A DNA stretch of 64,000 bases. Source: Kroppenstedtia sanguinis (GTDB taxonomy: Bacteria; Bacillota; Bacilli; Thermoactinomycetales; DSM-45169). The stretch covers positions 101,665 to 165,664 of the forward strand of contig NZ_JBNPXF010000005.1 of assembly GCF_050433445.1 (NCBI RefSeq). Direction: 5' to 3'. Of this stretch, positions 26,175-34,940 are shown one piece after another (within the stretch, counting starts at the first letter, position 1; every line of letters starts with the position of its first letter). The notes beneath the pieces were generated by a model. That model searched no databases and had not been told where the DNA came from. It worked only from the letters and a program-made list of their open reading frames with translations. Made by a program: the position numbers and the translations under genes.

Positions 26175-27011
26175 ATGGAACCGTTTCAGCTACAAAGAGA
26201 CATGGAGGTTCCAACCTTTGCTCTCGTTCCATGGAAAAGGGATTTTCCGGAGCTTTTGGCAGGAATGAGCGCGAGAGATGGAGAATCCATAGAAGACCCA
26301 GAACGTACCGATTATGCGTTGCACACGGATACCCCTGCAGAACGGGTGATCCACAACCGGAAACGGCTGATGGCACAATTAGGTGTTCCGTTTTCTGCAT
26401 GGACTTGCGGGGAACAGGTGCATGGGGTGAACATCCGGGAAGTGACCGCTGACCAATGCGGTCGAGGCGGCAGGAGTATGGAAACCGCCCTTTCTGCAAC
26501 GGATGGCTTATTCACCCAGGAACAGGGCATTCTTCTAACCTCTTTTTATGCAGATTGCGTCCCTCTGTTCTTCTACAGTCCCGACGCGGAGATCGTCGGG
26601 GTGGCTCACGCCGGTTGGCGGGGCACTGTGGGTGGGATCGGACCCCGGATGATCCGTGAACTGGTTCGGCACGGGGCGGTGAGGGAGAATATCCGGGCAG
26701 CCATCGCACCATCGATTGGCGGCTGTTGCTATGAGGTGGACGAACAGGTGGCGACACCTGTGGCTCAGCTGTTTCCTGAACCCTGTCCGGAAATCTTGAA
26801 TCGGACGGGAGAAGGTAAATGGAAGTTGGATCTCAAGGAGACCAACCGCCGTCTGTTGCTGAAGGAAGGCTTGTCAGAACGTCATGTTCTGGTTACGGGC
26901 TGGTGCACCAGCTGCCATCCGGAACTCTTCCATTCCCATCGCCGGGACAGGGGTCGAACCGGGCGAATGGTTTCTTTTATCGGAATGGGAAAGGATGACG
27001 ATGATGGATGA
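26175..27011 (+). CDS. pgeF: Peptidoglycan editing factor PgeF (YlmD, laccase-domain protein)
   Basis: Member of the DUF152/multi-copper polyphenol oxidoreductase family; characterised homologues are linked to removal of mis-built peptidoglycan precursors and to purine nucleoside cleavage. ATG 26175 follows GGGGGAGGGG, giving 278 residues. The Zn/active-site residues are H83 (EQVHG), C128 (ADCVP) and H145 (AHAGWRG). The C terminus (SHRRDRGRTGRM) is the family end. It overlaps the start of ylmE. Confidence 0.9.
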   Translation: MEPFQLQRDMEVPTFALVPWKRDFPELLAGMSARDGESIEDPERTDYALHTDTPAERVIHNRKRLMAQLGVPFSAWTCGEQVHGVNIREVTADQCGRGGRSMETALSATDGLFTQEQGILLTSFYADCVPLFFYSPDAEIVGVAHAGWRGTVGGIGPRMIRELVRHGAVRENIRAAIAPSIGGCCYEVDEQVATPVAQLFPEPCPEILNRTGEGKWKLDLKETNRRLLLKEGLSERHVLVTGWCTSCHPELFHSHRRDRGRTGRMVSFIGMGKDDDDG

Positions 27012-27702
27012 GATCAGAGAGCGCTTGCATCAGGTAAAGGAAAACATTCGCAAAGCATGTGATCGTGCTGGACGAAATCTGGAAGAAGTAAATGTGATTG
27101 CCGTCACCAAGTATGTCGATGTAGAGACCACTCGCCAAGCGCTGGATGTCGGTCTGACTGAGATCGGGGAGAGCCGTGTTCAGGAAGCCATCCCCAAGTG
27201 GGAACAGTTGGGGGAGCGGGGCGTTTGGCATTTTATTGGCCATCTCCAGCGCAATAAAGTAAAATCAGTGGCAGGGCGCTTTACATATGTTCATTCTTTG
27301 GATCGCTATTCTCTCGCCCAGGAATTGAACCGTCGTTCGGAAGACTTGGGGCAACGGACCCGCTGTTTCCTGCAAGTCAATGTGGCGGGGGAAGAATCGA
27401 AGCACGGATTGAAGCCGACAGAAGTGATCGATTTTGCCCGCGAAGTGGCGGAACTCCCTGGGCTTGAGTTAGTAGGTTTGATGACGATGGCTCCTTTTAC
27501 GGAAGATCCGGAAGAAGTGCGCCCCGTTTTTCGACAGTTGCGGAGCCTTCGACAAGAGATCAGGAAGCTCGGGGATTCCCGCCTGGATCTTCCTCATCTG
27601 TCCATGGGGATGTCGCGGGATTATACGGTGGCCGTCGAGGAAGGTGCAACCTTTGTCCGCCTAGGTTCTGTTTTGGTGGGTAGGCCTCCCGGGCGGCGGT
27701 GA
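27001..27702 (+). CDS. ylmE: YggS/YlmE family PLP homeostasis protein
   Basis: Pyridoxal-phosphate-binding TIM-barrel protein without known catalysis; homologues buffer PLP and affect amino-acid pools. ATG 27001 (6 nt after GGGAAAGG and overlapping the pgeF stop) gives 233 residues; 26995 and 27004 are other possible starts. The PLP lysine is K37 in VIAVTKYV; the phosphate-binding C-terminal part reads SMGMSRDYTVAVEEG. First of the division-linked ylmEFGH group. Confidence 0.92.
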   Translation: MMDEIRERLHQVKENIRKACDRAGRNLEEVNVIAVTKYVDVETTRQALDVGLTEIGESRVQEAIPKWEQLGERGVWHFIGHLQRNKVKSVAGRFTYVHSLDRYSLAQELNRRSEDLGQRTRCFLQVNVAGEESKHGLKPTEVIDFAREVAELPGLELVGLMTMAPFTEDPEEVRPVFRQLRSLRQEIRKLGDSRLDLPHLSMGMSRDYTVAVEEGATFVRLGSVLVGRPPGRR

Positions 27703-27718
27703 GGAGGAGGCGGTTCCG

Positions 27719-28141
27719 TTGAATTTCATGGAGCGTGTGATGATGTTCTTTGGAATCAACGAAGAGGAGGGACAAGCCCGATTTGCCACAGAGTCCGACG
27801 AAGAGCAATCGTCGGGCGTCCGGGGCAAGGGAAATGTGGTCTCCTTGCATTCCGCACAAAAACAAGTGCGGGTGATGCTGGCGGAACCACGCTCTTTTGA
27901 TGAAGTGCAAAATGTCGCCGACCATCTGAAAAACAACCGCACCACAGTGGTCAGCCTGCAACGTCTTCCCAAAGAAGAGGCCTTCCGGGTGATTGATTTT
28001 TTGAGCGGAACAGTTTACGCTTTAAACGGAAACATCAGCAAACTGAGCCCGGAAACCATCATTGCGAGCCCCCCCAATGTGGATATCCAGGGGTCCATCA
28101 GCGAACTGATTCCCGATGATGCCAATGACTTGTTGAGGTGA
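27719..28141 (+). CDS. sepF: Cell division protein SepF
   Basis: FtsZ-associated membrane anchor that forms arcs at the septum. 140 residues: short N-terminal amphipathic helix (MNFMERVMMFFGI), acidic linker (about 15-40), then the SepF/DUF552 domain (about 48-128; PRSFDEVQNVADHLK, RVIDFLSGTVYALNG). TTG start 8 nt after GAGGAGGAGG; an ATG three codons in is an alternative. Confidence 0.95.
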   Translation: MNFMERVMMFFGINEEEGQARFATESDEEQSSGVRGKGNVVSLHSAQKQVRVMLAEPRSFDEVQNVADHLKNNRTTVVSLQRLPKEEAFRVIDFLSGTVYALNGNISKLSPETIIASPPNVDIQGSISELIPDDANDLLR

Positions 28142-28145
28142 CCTC

Positions 28146-28412
28146 ATGATTTTTCAAATCGTTAATACATTGTTCACCATATATCAGTTTATGATCTTCG
28201 GATATATTCTACTATCCTGGTTCCCCAACGGGAGGGACTCGCCGATCGCTCTCTTCCTCGCCAGACTGGTGGAACCCTATCTGTCTATTTTCCGTAACTT
28301 TATCCCGCCTTTGGGCATGATTGATATCTCTCCGATCATCGCTTTAATCGCGTTGAGATTTGTAGAACAAGGGGTCTTTTTTATCCTGCAACTGATCTTA
28401 GGTGCTTTTTAA
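28146..28412 (+). CDS. ylmG: YggT family membrane protein YlmG
   Basis: 88 residues, two hydrophobic helices (about 3-26 and 60-85) and the YggT signature ARLVEPYLSIFRNFIPP between them. Family members are linked to division and nucleoid/membrane organisation; the molecular role is not known. It is 4 bp after sepF, and its stop overlaps the ylmH start by one base. Confidence 0.93.
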   Translation: MIFQIVNTLFTIYQFMIFGYILLSWFPNGRDSPIALFLARLVEPYLSIFRNFIPPLGMIDISPIIALIALRFVEQGVFFILQLILGAF

Positions 28413-29191
28413 TGGCGCATAAAGAAGATTTGTTCCGTCATTTTCGGTCGGAGGAACGCCCTTTTGTGGAGCGGGTGCTGGATTGGACGGAACAGGCGGA
28501 AAGTCGCTTCCGCCCTGTTTTGACTCCTTTTCTCAATCCAAGGGAACAAGCGATCACCGATATGCTGGTGAAAAGGGCCCCCGAACTCGGTGTTACTTTC
28601 GACGGGGGCTTTTTCAGTGCCGAGCGGAAGCGGGCGCGTATTTTTCCGCCTTGGCAAGAGGATGGGGACAACGGTTTGTCGTTTTTCGAGTTGCAATCGG
28701 TAGATCGTTCCAGTCCATTGCAACATCCAGATGTGCTGGGTTCACTGCTGGGCTTGGGAGTGAAACGAGAAGTGCTAGGAGATCTTCTGCCTCGGCAAAC
28801 GCATTGTCAGGTGATCATTGCCGGGGAAATTTCGGACTACATCCAGATGCAACTGAATCGGGTGGGCCGAATCCCGGTGCGGATGATGGAAATCAAACGG
28901 GAGGATATCCAACCGCCGCAACAGAAGACGGAGGTGGTGACCGTTTCCGTCGCCTCTCTCCGAGTAGATGCGCTAGTGGCGGAGGCCTTCCGTCTGTCGA
29001 GAGCGAAGGCGACTTCTTTGATCAAGAACGGAAAGTGCCATATCAATTGGAAACCGACGGAGAATCCTGCAGAGACGGTCCGGGAGGGGGACATGATCTC
29101 CCTACGCGGACAGGGACGAGTTCGGATCGGGGAGGTTTTGGGTGAGACCAAGAAAGGTCGTTGCAGAATGGAGCTGATCCGGTTCCTTTGA
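28412..29191 (+). CDS. ylmH: S4-domain RNA-binding protein YlmH
   Basis: 259 residues: an alpha/beta N-terminal YlmH domain (about 1-170) and a C-terminal S4 RNA-binding domain (about 180-240; RVDALVAEAFRLSRAKATSLI). In B. subtilis YlmH can act in ribosome-associated quality control on split 50S subunits alongside RqcH; rqcH is encoded at 58103-59812. Start ATG overlaps the ylmG stop (TAATG). Confidence 0.92.
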   Translation: MAHKEDLFRHFRSEERPFVERVLDWTEQAESRFRPVLTPFLNPREQAITDMLVKRAPELGVTFDGGFFSAERKRARIFPPWQEDGDNGLSFFELQSVDRSSPLQHPDVLGSLLGLGVKREVLGDLLPRQTHCQVIIAGEISDYIQMQLNRVGRIPVRMMEIKREDIQPPQQKTEVVTVSVASLRVDALVAEAFRLSRAKATSLIKNGKCHINWKPTENPAETVREGDMISLRGQGRVRIGEVLGETKKGRCRMELIRFL

Positions 29192-29317
29192 TTGAAAGTA
29201 AGGCCACTTGTCTGGAAAACTGATAAACTGGGACAAGTTGGTGTAGCCAACCGGCAGGAATTCTGCTAACATTGTAGAATAGAAAATGGCGAGGCCAATT
29301 CCTGAGGAGGTGTCAGC

Positions 29318-30190
29318 ATGCCGCTTAGTCCTTTAGATATACACAATAAAGAGTTTAAGCGCTCCTTTCGCGGCTATGACGTAGACGAGGTCAACGACTT
29401 CCTCGATCAGATTATCAAAGATTTCGAGTTTCTCATCCGCGAGAAACAACAGCTGGAACAACAGGTGGAGGAATTGCAACAAGAGCTTGAGCAAGTGATG
29501 GATGAGCAGTTGTCTGCTCCCAGCCAACATACGCCTCCTCCAGTACCACCGCAATCCCAACCGCCGCAACCGCCACAACCGACGCAATCTCATTATCCGC
29601 AACATGCGGAACCGCCGGCGCCGATTCAACAGCAACCTTCCCCTTCTTCGCTCTCTTCCATGGAGCAGAGCATCCACAAGTCGATTCGTGTGGCTCAGGA
29701 AGTGGCTGAAGAGGTGCGTTTGAATGCGAAGAAAGAAGCGGAACTCATCGTCCAAGAAGCGGAAAAAAATGCGGATCGGATCATCAACGAAGCTTTGCAG
29801 AAAGCCCGCGATGTCCATACCGAATTGATGGATCTCAAACAAAAGGCGACGGTGTACCGGGCTCGCTTCCGCACGTTAGTACAGTCTCACCTCGATATTC
29901 TCGACAGCACCGACTGGGAGTCTCTCGAGGAACTGGAAGATGGTTTGGAAGAGGCCGGCAAACAGCTGAACCAATATGCAGAAGGCCGGAACGAAAATAT
30001 GATGTTGCAACAACCTACGGATGAATATGGACAAGCCCAGGATTACAGCCAGGATACCTTTGTCTCTCACTCCCATTTAGAAGATACAAACCCTTCCTAC
30101 GATCAGAGGGTATATATGGGAGAAGAAGAGGAGCCTCATCACGATTTGCGTCGTACATCCCGTAAAATGAAGCGCAAAGCGATGTTTTGA
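29318..30190 (+). CDS. divIVA: DivIVA, long form with Pro/Gln-rich linker
   Basis: Curvature-sensing coiled-coil protein that marks poles and septa. 290 residues against 164 in B. subtilis. N-terminal lipid-binding domain (1-60; PLDIHNKEFKRSFRGYDVDE) is canonical. A Pro/Gln-rich low-complexity linker (about 65-112) separates it from a second coiled coil (about 115-225), followed by an acidic/polar tail ending in a basic patch RRTSRKMKRKAMF. Linker-split long DivIVA is typical of actinobacterial polar-growth DivIVA/Wag31, so this form may fit a filamentous lifestyle (inference). AGGAGGTG lies 8 nt before the ATG. Confidence 0.93.
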   Translation: MPLSPLDIHNKEFKRSFRGYDVDEVNDFLDQIIKDFEFLIREKQQLEQQVEELQQELEQVMDEQLSAPSQHTPPPVPPQSQPPQPPQPTQSHYPQHAEPPAPIQQQPSPSSLSSMEQSIHKSIRVAQEVAEEVRLNAKKEAELIVQEAEKNADRIINEALQKARDVHTELMDLKQKATVYRARFRTLVQSHLDILDSTDWESLEELEDGLEEAGKQLNQYAEGRNENMMLQQPTDEYGQAQDYSQDTFVSHSHLEDTNPSYDQRVYMGEEEEPHHDLRRTSRKMKRKAMF

Positions 30191-30199
30191 TTTTTCGCC

Positions 30200-30228
30200 T
30201 TGACATGACTGGGTTAATTTGGTATTAT
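30200..30228 (+). promoter_or_regulatory. Sigma-A promoter of the ileS leader
   Basis: Perfect TTGACA (30200-30205), 17-bp spacer, TATTAT (30223-30228). Transcription should begin near 30235, about 120 nt before T-box Stem I and 375 nt before ileS. Confidence 0.85.
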
Positions 30229-30235
30229 GTACCGA

Positions 30236-30350
30236 ATTTGAGGCTCAGTTTTACCGAACTGAAGTGCGTTGAAAACGGGTTGGGGCGGGAGCACCCTGTC
30301 CCTGAAAACCATGGCAGACCCTGTGTAAGTGACACGGGGTTTCGCTGTAC
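30236..30350 (+). other. Extra structured leader between ileS promoter and T-box
   Basis: Between the predicted transcript start and the T-box are two small hairpins: TCAGTT / AACTGA (around 30245-30262) and ACCCTGTGT / ACACGGGGT (around 30314-30340). They are not part of the standard T-box. Nothing coding is seen. Confidence 0.4.
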
Positions 30351-30592
30351 AGGCGAAGAACGGGAGAGTAGACAGCAGGGTTTCGGTTCAGCGAGTTAGG
30401 GAGGGTGAAAGCCTAACACGATGCCTCTGTCGAAGATCACCCGGGAGCTGCCCCCTGAAACAGGAGTAGGGGAGGCCGCCCGATCCCCGTTACGGATCAT
30501 CAAGCGGGTCCTTCCGTTCTGAGCGAAGGGCTTATTAGGGTGGTACCGCGGGTAACTTCTCGTCCCTTTCCGGGATTGAGGAGTTTTTTTAT
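30351..30592 (+). promoter_or_regulatory. T-box leader, isoleucine (ATC specifier), controlling ileS
   Basis: tRNA-sensing riboswitch: uncharged tRNA-Ile stabilises the antiterminator. Seen: AGAGTA near the Stem I base (30365-30370), AGCGAG (about 30390), a specifier loop with GAAG-ATC-AC where ATC (30436-30438) is an isoleucine codon, and the canonical T-box AGGGTGGTACCGCGG (30537-30551). The competing terminator pairs AACTTCTCGTCCC with GGGATTGAGGAGTT, followed by seven T (to about 30592). Specifier and downstream gene agree. Confidence 0.93.
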
Positions 30593-30611
30593 TTTGGAAG
30601 GAGTGAGGGAA

Positions 30612-33362
30612 ATGGATTATAAAAAGACATTGAACCTTCCACGGACTCAGTTTCCGATGCGGGGCAATCTGCCCAACCGGGAGCCGGAGATGCAAGCCGA
30701 GTGGGATGAAAAAAACATTTACCATCAAGTGTTAGAAAATCGCAAGGGAAAGCCGAAATTTGTTTTACATGACGGGCCGATCTATTCCAACGGAAACATC
30801 CATATCGGGCACGCCATGAATCGCGTGTTGAAGGATATGATCATCCGCTTTAAATCTTTACAAGGATTTGATACCCCTTATATCCCCGGATACGATACAC
30901 ATGGGATGCCGATTGAACACGCGGTAATCACAAAGAAAAAACTGAACCGCCGGGATCTGGACCCTGTCCAGTTGAGAGAAGCGTGCAGAGAGTATGCACT
31001 CTCCTTTGTAAATCGGCAGAAAGACCAGTTTAAACGATTAGGTGTTCTCGGGGACTGGGAGCATCCCTATGTGACATTGGCGCCCCAATACGAGGCGAAG
31101 CAGATTCGCATTTTTGGCGAAATGGTGAAAAAGGGTTATGTGTATCAGGGATATCGCTCCATTTTCTGGTCCCCCTCTTCGGAGTCTGCTCTAGCAGATG
31201 CAGAAGTGGAGTATAAAGAGAAGCGCTCACCTTCCATCTATGTCACCTTTCCGGTCCAAGAGAGTCGCGGACTTTTTCCAGTGGAAAACACTTCGGTGGT
31301 GATCTGGACGACCACGCCTTGGACGATCCCTGCCAATCTCGGAATCGCTGTCCATGCCGATTTCACCTATGCCTTGGTGAAAACAGGGGAGCGACATCTT
31401 CTGTTAGCCGAGGAATTAGTGGATGATGTGATGAAGACCGTAGGGATTACATCTTATCAGACCGTCGCGACTTTTAAGGGGGCGGAATTGGAGGGAGTCC
31501 TTTGCCGACATCCCTTTTATGATCGGGAAAGCCCGCTCGTCTGTGGCGATCACGTGACCTTGGATGCTGGAACAGGGTGTGTGCACACGGCGCCAGGTCA
31601 CGGGGCGGAAGACTTTGAGTTGGGAAAGAAATATGATCTGGGCGTCTTGTGTCCCGTAGATGAAAAAGGGCGCTTTACCGCAGAAGCGCCTGGTTTTGAG
31701 GGAATGTTTTATGATGAAGCCAACAAAGTGGTCACGGAAAAACTGGATCAACAAGGAGATTTGTTGAAGCTCTCCTTTATCACCCACCAATATCCCCATG
31801 ACTGGCGGACGAAGAAGCCGGTTATTTTCCGGGCGACGGAACAGTGGTTTGTCTCGATTGATGGTTTCCGTGATCAGTTGTTGGAAGAGATCCAGAATGT
31901 CAAATGGACCCCTGCTTGGGGAGAAGTTCGACTGGCCAATATGGTAAGAGATCGAGGCGACTGGTGTATCTCCCGGCAACGGGTGTGGGGAGTGCCGCTT
32001 CCGATCTTTTACTGTCGTTCTTGCAACCATCCTTATGTCACTGATGCCTCCATCGATCACATAGCCAACATTTTTGCTGAGGAAGGTTCCAATGCTTGGT
32101 ATGCCAAGGATGTGAAGGAGCTGCTCCCAGCAGGGGCGGTCTGTTCAGAATGTGGACAGGATCAATTCCGCAAAGAGACGGATACGATGGATGTTTGGTT
32201 TGACTCCGGTAGCAGTCATGCCGCTGTACTGGAGCAGAGGGAGGAGGCTCAGTGGCCGGCAGATCTCTACCTGGAGGGATCGGATCAATACCGGGGTTGG
32301 TTTAACTCCTCTCTGTCTACCGCGGTCGCTACCCGGGGGACAGCTCCGTATCGGCAAGTCCTCTCCCATGGATTTACGTTGGATGGGGAAGGGCGTAAGA
32401 TGTCCAAATCCCTGGGCAATACAGTGGACCCTCTACAGGTGATGAAGACCTACGGTGCCGATATCCTCCGTCTCTGGGTAGCCTCTGTCGATTATCAGGG
32501 GGACGTCCGGGTTTCGGAAAAGATCTTGAAACAAACTTCTGAGGTGTACCGTAAAATTAGAAACACCTTCCGTTTTCTCCTTGGCAACTTGTCCGATTTC
32601 AATCCGGCAACCGATCGGGTGAACCCTCAACGCCTGGATGAATTGGACCGTTATGCCTGGATTAGGTTGCAACGGCTGGTGGAACAGGTCGTTACAGGCT
32701 ATGAAAATTATGAGTTCCATTCTGTCTATACACATATCCACCACTTCTGCACTGTCTTTCTCAGCCAGTTCTACCTGGATGTATTAAAAGACCGGCTTTA
32801 CATTCTCCCGTCAGGGGATGAAAAGCGGCGCTCCTCCCAAACGGTGATGTATGAAATTTTGTTGGGGCTGGTGCGGATGGTGCATCCCATTCTTCCCCAT
32901 ACCACAGAGGAAGTGTGGAAGTTTATTCCCGGAGTCCAGGCGGAGAGTGTTCTGTTGACCGATTTTCCGCAGGTGGAAAGGGATCTGTTGGACACCCACT
33001 TGGAAAGCAAGTGGGATGCGCTCGTGGAGTTGCGGGATGTGGTGCTGAAGGCTTTGGAAGAGGCGAGAAATGAGAAGGTGATCGGCAACTCTCTCGGGGC
33101 GCGACTGGAGCTGGTTCCCTCTGAGAAAAACTTTCACTTGTTAAACAGCGGGGTGGATTTGAAAGAGTTGTTCATCGTTTCCGAGGTTCAGCTCTTGGAG
33201 CCAGTTGAGGGAGGGGATGGCTTGCAGGTGCAGGTGAAACCAGCAGAGGGAGAAAAATGCCAACGTTGCTGGATGATCACCCCCACGGTGGGGCGAAATG
33301 AACAACATCCCGACCTTTGCCATCGCTGTGCCGAAATTGTGGAGAAGCATGTGTCTGAGTAA
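30612..33362 (+). CDS. ileS: Isoleucyl-tRNA synthetase
   Basis: Class I aminoacyl-tRNA synthetase charging tRNA-Ile in the cytoplasm. The frame is open through the T-box, but ATG 30612, 8 nt after GGAAGGAG, gives 916 residues starting MDYKKTLNLP. HIGH motif at 64-67, KMSKS at 596-600, editing (CP1) domain between, and a C-terminal zinc finger (CQRCW, then CHRC). The segment HDGPIYSNG has Ile and Ser where most bacterial IleRS have Pro and Ala. Followed by a strong terminator. Confidence 0.97.
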   Translation: MDYKKTLNLPRTQFPMRGNLPNREPEMQAEWDEKNIYHQVLENRKGKPKFVLHDGPIYSNGNIHIGHAMNRVLKDMIIRFKSLQGFDTPYIPGYDTHGMPIEHAVITKKKLNRRDLDPVQLREACREYALSFVNRQKDQFKRLGVLGDWEHPYVTLAPQYEAKQIRIFGEMVKKGYVYQGYRSIFWSPSSESALADAEVEYKEKRSPSIYVTFPVQESRGLFPVENTSVVIWTTTPWTIPANLGIAVHADFTYALVKTGERHLLLAEELVDDVMKTVGITSYQTVATFKGAELEGVLCRHPFYDRESPLVCGDHVTLDAGTGCVHTAPGHGAEDFELGKKYDLGVLCPVDEKGRFTAEAPGFEGMFYDEANKVVTEKLDQQGDLLKLSFITHQYPHDWRTKKPVIFRATEQWFVSIDGFRDQLLEEIQNVKWTPAWGEVRLANMVRDRGDWCISRQRVWGVPLPIFYCRSCNHPYVTDASIDHIANIFAEEGSNAWYAKDVKELLPAGAVCSECGQDQFRKETDTMDVWFDSGSSHAAVLEQREEAQWPADLYLEGSDQYRGWFNSSLSTAVATRGTAPYRQVLSHGFTLDGEGRKMSKSLGNTVDPLQVMKTYGADILRLWVASVDYQGDVRVSEKILKQTSEVYRKIRNTFRFLLGNLSDFNPATDRVNPQRLDELDRYAWIRLQRLVEQVVTGYENYEFHSVYTHIHHFCTVFLSQFYLDVLKDRLYILPSGDEKRRSSQTVMYEILLGLVRMVHPILPHTTEEVWKFIPGVQAESVLLTDFPQVERDLLDTHLESKWDALVELRDVVLKALEEARNEKVIGNSLGARLELVPSEKNFHLLNSGVDLKELFIVSEVQLLEPVEGGDGLQVQVKPAEGEKCQRCWMITPTVGRNEQHPDLCHRCAEIVEKHVSE

Positions 33363-33370
33363 AAGAACAT

Positions 33371-33407
33371 AAAAACCGCCGATTCGATGAGATCGGCGGT
33401 TTTTTTA
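33371..33407 (+). terminator. Terminator after ileS
   Basis: 12-bp stem AAAACCGCCGAT / ATCGGCGGTTTT, loop TCGATGAG, T tail. The mobile element at 33419 begins just beyond it. Confidence 0.92.
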
Positions 33408-33418
33408 ATGGTTGATCC

Positions 33419-33619
33419 CAGGCGTGTTGATTAGCTATATTTAGGCAGGAAATCAGGTCGGGATGGTGGGACGGTGAAGAGCCTTTGCGCTCTTTGCAAG
33501 AGATCGTAGCCGTCCCATCATCCCCGTCCCCTCAAGCTATATTTTACGATGGGACAATGGGAAGAGCGAAAGGTCAATTTTGTTTCCTCCTCCCATTTCC
33601 TTGTTAATCAGCACCCCTG
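33419..33619 (+). mobile_element. Type A MITE-like element, complete, with perfect 9-bp target duplication
   Basis: 201 bp. Starts CAGGCGTGTTGATTAGC and ends TTAATCAGCACCCCTG, imperfect terminal inverted repeats. Flanked on both sides by GGTTGATCC (33410-33418 and 33620-33628). Inside, GGGATGGTGGGACGG pairs with CCGTCCCATCATCCC to make a long hairpin. No coding capacity. It lies between the ileS terminator and the SDR gene. Confidence 0.88.
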
Positions 33620-33642
33620 GGTTGATCCACAGTTTTTGGCTC

Positions 33643-34404
33643 TTAAAAAGCGGCGGTCCAACCGGCATCCGCTATGATCACTGCACCGTTAACAAAGCTG
33701 GCGTCATCAGAGGCTAAAAAGAGGGCCACCTGTGCGATATCCTCCGGTTTTCCGCCCCGCGGCATGACGGACTGGGCCAGTTTGGTGCGACTGACACCGA
33801 ATTCATTGATGTTTTTCATGGTGGAACCAATGTTGGTTTCCACTCCTCCGGGGGCAATCGCGTTGCAACGAATGCCCTTTTGCGCATACATAAAGCCGGT
33901 GTTTTTTGTGATCCCGATGACCGCATGCTTGGATGCAGTATAGGCCACGCCAGCATGTGCTCCGTTTAAGCCTCCGGTGGAAGCGGTATTGATGATGACC
34001 CCTCGTTGTTTCTCCAAAAAGATGGGCAATGCTTTGCGTGTCGCTCGCATGACTCCTTTGGTATTGATGTCGAAGAGGAGATCCCACTTTTCATCAGTGA
34101 TCTCGCCCACCGGCTCCATGCTATCCATGATTCCGGCGTTATTTACGAGGATATCCAGGGTTCCGTATTCTTTTACAGCGGTATCAATCATATTTTCGAT
34201 ATCTTTCAACTCGGCCACATTTACTTTTACCGCTGTAGCGGTCCCACCCTGACTCTCGATTTCATTGACAACGGTTTTAGCCCCCTCCACATTGAGGTCG
34301 GCTACAACCACCTTGGCTCCTTCTTGGGCATACAATTTTGCAATGGCTTTTCCCATACCAGATGCGGCTCCTGTCACGACTGCCACTCGATCTTGAAGTT
34401 TCAT
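33643..34404 (-). CDS. Short-chain dehydrogenase/reductase (SDR), substrate unknown
   Basis: NAD(P)-dependent oxidoreductase of the classical SDR family, 253 residues. Cofactor loop TGAASGMG (11-18), NNAG (88-91), catalytic S142, Y155 and K159 (YTASK), and PGGVETN after it. D36 after the second beta strand (VVVADLN) suggests NAD preference by family rule. Closest general types are glucose dehydrogenase-like or 3-ketoacyl-ACP reductase-like SDRs; the substrate cannot be read. Start ATG after GGAGG on the minus strand. It is divergent from the TetR gene, 536 bp apart. Confidence 0.85.
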   Translation of the reverse strand: MKLQDRVAVVTGAASGMGKAIAKLYAQEGAKVVVADLNVEGAKTVVNEIESQGGTATAVKVNVAELKDIENMIDTAVKEYGTLDILVNNAGIMDSMEPVGEITDEKWDLLFDINTKGVMRATRKALPIFLEKQRGVIINTASTGGLNGAHAGVAYTASKHAVIGITKNTGFMYAQKGIRCNAIAPGGVETNIGSTMKNINEFGVSRTKLAQSVMPRGGKPEDIAQVALFLASDDASFVNGAVIIADAGWTAAF

Positions 34405-34940
34405 ACAAAGTGCCTCCTTAAATGCAAAAATGAACTGGATTCAATCGACTCCCGTGTCAATATCATCCCAGGAAAATTTTGAGCACGGGAGGAAACGCCT
34501 TAGAGGTTACTGCGTTTAGTTTGGTCTTTGAAATGTGGTTGATACTTCAAAGAAGGACGATGTCTTTTCAATCCGGCAAGGGCAGGAGGGAGACGGATCC
34601 GATCTCTTAGGTAAAGCGAGGGTGGGAACGCTTACAAGCGAGAGGGTGAAACTTTCCGGTCACAACAGGCTCTTGGTTCTTTTTACATCGGTACGGTACC
34701 AGATATGTACTTGGGCGTGTTCCGAAAGCGCCGCTCACACCGATCTCTCCCCATGGTAACTGAATGAACCTGCTACGATCGAGTACGCACTCACTATTCA
34801 TTATAGCACGGTGGTCAGTAAACGACAATTTTTTGCTTTTAAAGAGGTATGGAAAGGTTGAAACTGGAATCGAAAAAATCCTTTTTATCAAGCTATGTTA
34901 TCATATGATGATACGACCCAGCATAAAAGGTGGTGATCTG
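34405..34940. other. Divergent SDR/TetR intergenic region
   Basis: 536 bp with no credible gene; the 74-codon open frame at 34535-34759 has no family features. Possible operator-like palindromes: GAGT-ACGC-ACTC (34781-34792) and a perfect ATCATATGAT (34900-34909), 31 bp before the TetR start. The right part is A/T-rich. No confident promoter is placed. Confidence 0.4.
34900..34909. promoter_or_regulatory. Candidate TetR autoregulatory operator
   Basis: Perfect 10-bp palindrome ATCATATGAT within the A/T-rich DNA directly before the TetR ribosome-binding site. TetR-family repressors commonly bind palindromes overlapping their own promoter; no second copy was found to support it. Confidence 0.3.

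Noticed and set aside
30540..30611. N-terminal extension of ileS
   Set aside because: It would translate the T-box and terminator hairpin; the ATG at 30612 has a good ribosome-binding site.
34620..34680. Riboswitch-like motif (GAGGGTGGGAACGC, GAGAGGGTGAAACT)
   Set aside because: The strings recall T-box or glycine-riboswitch pieces, but no specifier, T-box core or aptamer pairing could be built on either strand.
34535..34759. 74-codon frame between the SDR and TetR genes
   Set aside because: No ribosome-binding site, no family features, and composition like intergenic DNA.
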